The translations under genes and the position numbers were made by a program. Below, one piece after another: positions 58,687 to 64,000 of a stretch of 64,000 bases of DNA (within the stretch, counting starts at the first letter, position 1; every line of letters begins with the position of its first letter). The DNA comes from VXYL01 sp963422285 (GTDB lineage: Bacteria > Pseudomonadota > Gammaproteobacteria > Pseudomonadales > Azotimanducaceae). Below the pieces are notes generated by a model. It had not been told where the DNA came from and did no database searches. It saw only the letters and a program-made list of their open reading frames with translations. Location: NCBI GenBank assembly GCA_963422285.2, contig OY729419.2:1550001-1614000 (forward strand), in the 5' to 3' direction.

Positions 58687-59421
58687 TTGACCAAGGTTCT
58701 GCGTCTGCTGTGGCGGCGCATCTTCGATTCGCTGCGCGATCTCGCTCCCATTGTCGCCGTTATCGCGTTCTTCCAGATCGCGGTGTTGCAGCAGCCCTTT
58801 CCAAATCTCGCCGAGGTGGTCGTGGGGCTGCTATGCGTGGTCGCTGGCCTGACGCTGTTCGTCCAAGGGCTGGAAAGCGGCCTCTTTCCCCTTGGCGAGG
58901 CCATCGCCAAGGGGTTCGCACACAAGGGCAGCGTCGTCGCGCTGCTGGCCTTCGCGTTCTGCTTGGGCCTAGGCACCACGGTAGCGGAGCCGGCGCTGAT
59001 CGCGGTGGCCGGGGAGGCCGCGAAGGTCGCCGCCGAGGCTGGCGCCATCGCCAACTCCGATGCGGCGCGGACCGCCTACGCCTTCCATCTGCGCATGGTG
59101 GTGGCGGTTTCCGTGGGCGCCGCCATCGTGCTGGGCGTGCTGCGCATCCTCAAAGGCTGGCCGATCCACCACCTCATCATCGGCGGCTACGTACTGGTGA
59201 CCGCGATGACCATCTTCGCCCCCAACGAGATCATCGGTGTCGCCTACGATTCCGGCGGCGTCACCACCAGCACCATCACCGTGCCCTTGGTGACCGCCCT
59301 CGGCGTCGGTCTCGCCACGGCCATCAAGGGGCGCAACCCGATGATCGACGGCTTCGGTCTGATCGCCTTCGCCAGCCTGACGCCCATGATCTTCGTGCTG
59401 GCCTACGGGATGGTGGTCTGA
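58687..59421 (+). CDS. DUF1538 membrane protein (first copy)
   Basis: A 244-residue protein with about seven helices. GTTVAEPALIAVAGEA and VAYDSGGVTTSTITVP are the DUF1538 hallmarks, with DGFGLIAFASLTPMIFVL near the end. It starts at TTG 58687, with GAGGGGAA upstream. Function unknown; it is part of a paralogous pair with the next gene and a PII-like regulator. Substrate transport is inference. Confidence 0.88.
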   Translation: MTKVLRLLWRRIFDSLRDLAPIVAVIAFFQIAVLQQPFPNLAEVVVGLLCVVAGLTLFVQGLESGLFPLGEAIAKGFAHKGSVVALLAFAFCLGLGTTVAEPALIAVAGEAAKVAAEAGAIANSDAARTAYAFHLRMVVAVSVGAAIVLGVLRILKGWPIHHLIIGGYVLVTAMTIFAPNEIIGVAYDSGGVTTSTITVPLVTALGVGLATAIKGRNPMIDGFGLIAFASLTPMIFVLAYGMVV

Positions 59422-59423
59422 GC

Positions 59424-60200
59424 GTGGAGTTTCTACTCGCCTTTGCCGATACGGTGTGGTCCACCGCTCTCGACGTGGCCCCCATCGTCGCCATCCTGGT
59501 GCTGTTCCAGGTGGCGGTGCTGCGCCGCAAGCTGCCGCATCTGCGACGCATCGTCGTCGGCTTCGTTTGCGTCCTGCTGGGGCTGACGCTGTTCCTGATC
59601 GGCCTCGAGCAAGCGCTCTTTCCCATCGGCGAGACCATGGCTCGCCAGCTCACCGCGGCGCAGACCGTAGGCAGCGCGAACCTAGCCGAGGGCGTGATCT
59701 GGAGCGACTACCTGCTGGTATACGTCTTCGCCGCGGCGATCGGCTTTGCGACCACGGTGGCGGAACCGTCGCTCATCGCCGTGGCCCTGAAGGCCGAAGA
59801 AGTATCGGGCGGTACCATCGACGCTTGGGGCTTGCGCGTCGCCGTCGCCGTCGGCGTGGCGCTAGGCGTGGCGCTGGGCTGCTTTCGCATCGTCACCGGT
59901 ACGCCGCTGCCCTGGTACATCGTCGCCGCCTATTTGGTGGTGATCGTGCAGACCTTCCGGTCCAGCCGTACTATCGTGCCGCTGGCCTACGACAGTGGCG
60001 GCGTCACCACCTCCACCGTCACCGTGCCCGTGGTAGCGGCGCTGGGGCTGGGCCTTGCTGCCAGCGTCCCGGGCCGCAGTCCGTTGATCGACGGCTTCGG
60101 CCTCATTGCGTTCGCCAGCGTCTTTCCCATCATGTCCGTGCTGGGCTACGCCATGGCGGCGTCCTGGCTGGAGCGCCGGCGAAGGGCCAGACGGCCTTAA
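59424..60200 (+). CDS. DUF1538 membrane protein (second copy)
   Basis: A 258-residue paralogue of the preceding gene: TTVAEPSLIAVALKAEE, LAYDSGGVTTSTVTVP, LIDGFGLIAFASVFPIMSVLGY. Helix layout is the same. GTG start two bases after the previous stop. The two halves would make one transporter-like complex if they associate. Confidence 0.88.
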   Translation: MEFLLAFADTVWSTALDVAPIVAILVLFQVAVLRRKLPHLRRIVVGFVCVLLGLTLFLIGLEQALFPIGETMARQLTAAQTVGSANLAEGVIWSDYLLVYVFAAAIGFATTVAEPSLIAVALKAEEVSGGTIDAWGLRVAVAVGVALGVALGCFRIVTGTPLPWYIVAAYLVVIVQTFRSSRTIVPLAYDSGGVTTSTVTVPVVAALGLGLAASVPGRSPLIDGFGLIAFASVFPIMSVLGYAMAASWLERRRRARRP

Positions 60201-60213
60201 GGAGAGTTGAGCC

Positions 60214-60567
60214 ATGAGAATGAAACTGATCGCCGCCCTAGTGCGAGATGACAAGACCGACGCTGTGATCGCCGCCGCCCGCGCCGCCGGCGCCACCGGC
60301 GCCACCATCATCACCAGCGTGCGCGGCGAAGGACTGATGCCCGGCAAGACGTTCCTCGGCCTCGAACTCGAGGCAGCGACCAACATGATCCTGTTCCTGG
60401 TGCTGGAGGCACGAGCGCGGGACATTCTGGAGCGCATCCGGGACGCTGGGCGCTTCGAGGAGGAGCCGGGTGCCGGCGTGGCGTTCCAGCTTGCCATAGA
60501 GGACGCCGTGGGGCTGTCCACGCAATTGCCCGCAATGCGGGCGGAACTAAAGGCGAAGGATGAGTGA
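60214..60567 (+). CDS. PII-family regulatory protein
   Basis: 117 residues with PII fold features (MKLIAALVRDDKTDAVIAAARAAGATGATII, read as its halves KLIAALVRDDKTDAVI and ATGATIITSVRGEG). The usual T-loop with Tyr51 is replaced by a shorter GEGLMPGKTFLGLELE. GGAGAG precedes the ATG. Its place after two DUF1538 genes suggests it gates the transporter. Confidence 0.82.
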   Translation: MRMKLIAALVRDDKTDAVIAAARAAGATGATIITSVRGEGLMPGKTFLGLELEAATNMILFLVLEARARDILERIRDAGRFEEEPGAGVAFQLAIEDAVGLSTQLPAMRAELKAKDE

Positions 60568-60785
60568 GCAGACATCGCCAGCGAAGCGGTCGCCAAGAAC
60601 CGGGCCGCGATCGCGCCAGCGTCTACGAGGCGACATGCAAGCCGGTGGTCGTCGTGCTGCTGGGAATGCTCGCCCGCTACGCGGCACGGTTGCTCGGGGA
60701 GCCTGGGGCTGTGGTGGCGAACGCCAAGCGCGACACGGTGGGCATAAGAGCCCTGCGCAGCCTCATGCTAGGCCGGCATGGCTGA
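60564..60785 (+). pseudogene. Fragment of a CBS-domain protein
   Basis: From GTG 60564, overlapping the PII stop, 73 residues. VYEATCKPVVVV, RYAARLLGEPG and VGIRALRSLMLG match the second CBS motif of CBS proteins that follow PII in such operons (VYEVM.KPV, RYAARLL, VGIVSL.DL). The first CBS motif is missing, and the N-terminus is unconserved. Truncated, so called a fragment; it could still be translated. Confidence 0.6.
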
Positions 60786-60851
60786 CGCCCTCCGCCAGCG
60801 TCGCTTGAGAATGGGCGAACGCCGGAATCGACCGCCGGTCGGCCCAGGAGT

Positions 60852-60926
60852 TGGAGCGGGAAACGGGATTTGAACCCGCGACCCCAACCTTGGCAAGGTT
60901 GTGCTCTACCACTGAGCTATTCCCGC
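60852..60926 (-). tRNA. tRNA-Gly (anticodon GCC)
   Basis: A 75-base tRNA with encoded CCA, minus strand. The acceptor GCGGGAA pairs with TTCCCGC. The anticodon loop CTTGCCA gives GCC, and the T arm is GCGGGTTCAAATCCCGT. All features are canonical. Confidence 0.96.
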
Positions 60927-60929
60927 ATT

Positions 60930-62240
60930 GGCTGTTATTGTGCCCTACCCCGGGGCGATAGGGCAAACTCTTGTTCGGACTCGGTGTCGGCAACTCATGA
61001 TCCATGCGCTTTTGCAGTACGCCCAGTTGTCCGCTTTGAGCGAGCCGTCGAGGAGGCTTGGCGAGACGGACGGAGTGGCTGCAGGAGACGAGGTTCGAGG
61101 TGGCGTCCCCGGGGCGAACGGGGAAGCGGCCGCCGTCGCTCGGTGGGGCGATAGCGAGTTGAAGCTTGCGAGGAGCTGTGCCGCCTGGGAATGGTCGGCG
61201 AGCAGGAGGCGCCGACGCCACGGCATGTCCGCGTCGCTCGTCGTTCCACCGTCGCCGCCAGTTCCTCCAGCCCCTCCTGCCGCTTGAAATCGAAAGGAGA
61301 AGCCGGGATGCCGGGCACCAAGCAGCGGCGAGCGGCGGGCGCTCTCCAAGCGGTTCGAGTCACCGGCATCTTCTGCTGCGAAGGCGTCGGTTTCGAGCCA
61401 GGAGCCGGGCTTCCCTAGCCAGCTTCTCCACTACCGTCTGAAGCGCCGGGCGCGGCAGTCCCGCAGCGTGTTTCGAGTCTCTTCGAAGGCGAGCGTGGCC
61501 GCGGCCGGCAAGAATCCGTGCCCACGGATCGCAGCCGCCGGCCGAACCGATTGGAGCGCCAGCAGGGAATGCCGCAGGCGGCGGCAGGTTGGCCTTTGGA
61601 TGGCGTGGCTGAATCGGTTCCGCGGCGCTCGTCCGACCATCCCGTGTCTGGCAGGCTAGCGAACGAAACGCCGCGAGCCGGCGCGACAAGCTACGCGGCC
61701 ATGGTCCCATGCCGGGTCGCGCCGGCACAACGGGCTGACATCGAAAAGGTGGCCAAAGACCGCGAATTTCGGCGAACCAACTCGTTGGGAGGCTTCGACC
61801 GGCGCAAATGGCCGCGTAGCGAGGCCGAAACTTGCGGCGCGAAGACCTCGCTGTTTGCCACTCAAGTTCTCGAACGCCCTTGATCGCGTCCAGATGCAGG
61901 GACAAGGTTGAGGAAATCCGGCCGTTCATCTCCCCGCGGCACCCGACCAGGGCGGCGAGCCTAGTCCGGCCGGGCCTTCCGATACACGAGGCACGAGCAG
62001 CCTTGCCGCTGGGCGGGAACCGCTCGCACCCTGGCATGCCACTCCAATCGAGCGCCTCTTCCGCTATTTCTGATTCCTCGTAATGTTCAGGCGCGACGAA
62101 ATACTCCGAGAACGGGGTAGGGTCAACATGATCGGCATCCGTCGGGATCGCGAGACTCTTTGATTCGGAACTATATGCTTCAGAATCCAAGACACGATAT
62201 ATAGCGTAATTTTCAAGGCACAGCTACTAGTTATAGCTCC
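60930..62240. other. 1.3 kb without recognisable genes
   Basis: Long frames exist on both strands, for example minus-strand 61360-62190, but they look like GC-driven shadows. The strip 62060-62240 is AT-richer than its surroundings and could be an insertion scar or a decayed gene; its minus-strand frame starts MDSEAYSSESKS and EYFVAPEHYEES. No family recognised. Confidence 0.5.
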
Positions 62241-62459
62241 TAGGATACTGTTGTACATAGCTCTCTTTTGATTACGCGCTTCTCGTCGTAGCCGTGTCCT
62301 GCGAACCATATCTGCGCCGGCAGCGCTCCCATCGAGCTTTCCATCCCGTCCGGTAGCGTTCATGCGGCCCTTCTCGGCATCGACACCGGCACCGAAGCGT
62401 ACGGCAGTGGGCTGTATTCTCACACTTGCGCCCATCGCTAGTGCCGGTCCGGAGTCGCG

Positions 62460-63020
62460 CCGCCCAGCCCGCGGACAATACCTCGGCCTGCTCCAGCACT
62501 GTCCGCGTCGCCTTCTCCCGCCGGTCCGGCGGGTAGCCGTGTTTGCGCAGGATGCGCTTGACGAGCCGGCGGAGATTGGCGCGGATGTTCTCGCGCAGGG
62601 TCCAGTCGATCGCGACATTGCCGCGCACGGTCTCGTCGCCGAGCGCCTGCACGGCGCTGTCGTTGGTCTCCAGCGCGTCGTAGAACGCAAGCTCGTCTTC
62701 GGACAGCCCCAGTGCCTCGCCGCGGGCGTTGGCTTGCGCAGCTTGCGGGCAAGCTGATCAGTTCCTCGATCACCTGCACGGACTCGAGGGCGCGGTTCCG
62801 GTAGCGGGCGAGCGTCTGTTCCAGCATGTCGGCGAAGGATCGCGCCTGGACGATGTTCTTGCGCCGGCGGGCGGCCAGCTCGCCCTTCAACAGCTTCTGC
62901 AACAGCTCGATCTCGAGGTTGCGCTGGGGCAGGCCGCGCACCTCGGCCAGGAATTCTTCGGAAAGGACCGAGATGTCGGGCTTGTCCAGGCCGGTCGCGG
63001 CGAAGATGTCCGCCACTTCG
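62460..63020 (-). pseudogene. hsdR: Fragment of a type I restriction enzyme HsdR, C-terminal
   Basis: The C-terminal helical part of HsdR. VADIFAATGLDKPDISVLSEEFL, RGLPQRNLEIELLQKLLKGE and VQARSFADMLEQTLARYRNRA start it. A frame change near 62740 leads to GDETVRGNVAIDWTLREN, RRLVKRILRKHGYPPDRREKA and TVLEQAEVLSAGWA. The helicase and nuclease domains upstream are missing, as are hsdM and hsdS. Relic. Confidence 0.85.
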
Positions 63021-63268
63021 AGTGCAAGGTAGTGGAGAACGCCGCCCGGGGCGCGGCGATGGCCCAGCTCAAGGCCCGGGCTACGCCGACAAGCCCCGCC
63101 GCCTGGGCCGGCCGATCCGCTTGGTGGCCGTGGAGTTCAGCAAGGAAACCCGCAACTTGGCGGCCTTTGAGGTTGCCCAAGAACTCTAGCAGCCTGTCGG
63201 ACTTGAGCCGATGGCGGAGATGATGGTTTCCGTCACGAGTTTCCGTACGGCTCCCGGAGACAGGCGCC
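63021..63268. other. Gap between hsdR relic and transposase fragment
   Basis: About 250 bases; no gene seen. Confidence 0.4.
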
Positions 63269-63410
63269 ATGAGCAATTCCCGCCAAGTTGATCGTGAGCT
63301 GGGGTTTCTCCTTCCGCCCTCGGTGGATGAATGGCTTCTGGAGCGTCTCTTGGCGCATTTCGTGGCGGAGGTGATCGAGCAATTAGAGCTGTCGGCGCCG
63401 GTAGACGGTA
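63269..63410 (+). mobile_element. IS1182-type transposase N-terminal fragment
   Basis: From ATG 63269: VDRELGFLLPPSVDEWLLE and LLAHFVAEVIEQLELSA match the start of IS1182/IS5-like DUF772 transposases (GFLLPPSVDEWLPE, ARFVVEVVE). After about 47 residues it diverges and stops. Only the 5' piece of the element is present, with no terminal repeats visible. Confidence 0.75.
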
Positions 63411-63695
63411 AAGGTCTGTCGCAGCTCGGGCTCGGCCGGGAAGATGGTTGCCCGTGCGTGTCGATGAGGCCCACACGCGCCTCCTTATCCTGAGCTTCTG
63501 GAGTGGCGGGGGGAATCCACTACCTCCGCTTGATCATGCACGGTCACGGGACCTGTCCCTGCCGCCGTGCGGCATGGCCGTGCAAGGACAGGTCAACCCA
63601 GCCATCGAACCTTGATCTCGCGCGAACTGCCGGAAGTCGGCCGGCGCACATTGCAACAGGCTTGCTGGACACCGCGTCGGACACCAGGAGACGCG
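63411..63695. other. Intergenic region
   Basis: About 285 bases between the transposase scrap and the partial oxidoreductase. Nothing recognised. Confidence 0.4.
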
Positions 63696-64000
63696 CTATG
63701 GATGCCGGCTAGTGCGCGGGCCGAATTCGACCCGTAGCAGGAATATCAGCAGCAGCAGGGCACCCAACGCAAACACGATGTCGCCCGGCACACGCAGCCA
63801 CACCAGCGTCTCCATCAACGGTGAATGCATAACCTCAGGCGAGCGGGCGTGCCAGTAGCCGCGATCAAATGAAATCAGCGCCTGGACAATACCCTGGGGC
63901 AGAAGCGAGCCGAACACCATCAGCGCGAGCCCACCGTTGAAAAGCCAAAATACCCATTTCAATATGCGGTCGGACCACGCGCCGGCTGCCTGCGGTAGGT
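63696..64000 (-). CDS. Nitric-oxide-reductase-like large subunit C-terminus (partial)
   Basis: The last about 101 residues of a heme-copper membrane protein; the rest lies beyond the right edge. WLFNGGLALMVFGSLLPQG, ISFDRGYWHARSPEVMHSPL and LVWLRVPGDIVFALGALLLL match the C-terminal helices of quinol-type nitric oxide reductases (ARSAEF, WLRVPGD). Catalytic His residues are upstream, outside the window. The sequence is open to 64000. Confidence 0.78.
   Translation of the reverse strand, partial: LPQAAGAWSDRILKWVFWLFNGGLALMVFGSLLPQGIVQALISFDRGYWHARSPEVMHSPLMETLVWLRVPGDIVFALGALLLLIFLLRVEFGPRTSRHP

Noticed and set aside
60564..60785. Intact new gene after the PII-like gene
   Set aside because: Residues match only one CBS motif, so it is better explained as a truncated remnant.
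61360..62190. 276-residue minus-strand frame
   Set aside because: Composition resembles frame shadows; no start with ribosome site and no family recognised.

Overview
The window reads as a GC-rich gammaproteobacterial chromosome. The evidence is a recognisable gammaproteobacterial housekeeping block (dsbD-type domain, aroQ, accB, prmA, DUF3426, purH, purD), coq7, a DUF2333 protein, a GacA/UvrY-type regulator, htpG, queF and a 4.5S-type SRP RNA with tRNA genes that encode their own CCA. PPi-dependent phosphofructokinase plus a K+-independent H+-pyrophosphatase, an ankyrin-repeat pseudogene, several toxin-antitoxin pairs and many broken genes would fit a marine or host-associated lineage undergoing genome erosion. 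That lifestyle is inference only.

Layout. 1-2.3 kb: a partial cytochrome c/quinoprotein gene in an operon with an SDR that carries the halohydrin dehalogenase motifs, divergent from an M20 amidohydrolase. 2.4-5.3 kb: coq7, relics of an ABC exporter and an ankyrin gene, and a cyclic-nucleotide-binding protein. 5.4-10.6 kb: the housekeeping block on the minus strand. It is abnormal: purH keeps only its IMP cyclohydrolase domain, accC is absent between accB and prmA, prmA is frameshifted, and the dsbD-like gene has only its N-terminal domain. 10.6-18.9 kb: a lipoprotein, a PCu(A)C copper chaperone, DUF2333, a lipase-like gene broken at a 26-base C tract, hppA, an FG-GAP protein and a DUF899 protein. 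19-31 kb: Xre/RES toxin-antitoxin, PPi-PFK, a biotin carrier with an acyl-CoA carboxyltransferase, htpG, a frameshifted GacA-like regulator, a family-5 uracil-DNA glycosylase, a sodium:solute symporter, a DUF815 ATPase, an Rpn-nuclease relic and tRNA-Glu.

31.5-52.5 kb holds the most unusual content, two large export systems. The first is an ABC ATPase followed by two ~1150-residue paralogues. Each joins an ABC-2-type membrane domain to an M1-peptidase-like region with a degenerate zinc motif and a C-terminal golvesin-like beta domain. The second is an operon of a lipoprotein RND adaptor, an RND permease, a 1607-residue protein that fuses a complete RND permease to an ABC ATPase, and an ABC-2-type permease. 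The ATPase domain of the fusion resembles the stand-alone ATPase of the first system, so the two may be related. The RND-ABC hybrid is the best candidate for an undescribed system.

52.5-64 kb: two pieces of a decayed MFS copy flank a Uma2 gene and a RelBE-type pair. Then follow the intact MFS gene and queF, an outer-membrane protein, 4.5S RNA, tRNA-Ser, a DUF1538-DUF1538-PII operon with a CBS remnant, tRNA-Gly, about 1.3 kb with no recognisable gene, fragments of hsdR and an IS1182-type transposase, and the C-terminal end of a nitric-oxide-reductase-like heme-copper protein. Several frameshifts are single-base changes in G/C-rich runs, so sequencing error must be weighed against true decay.
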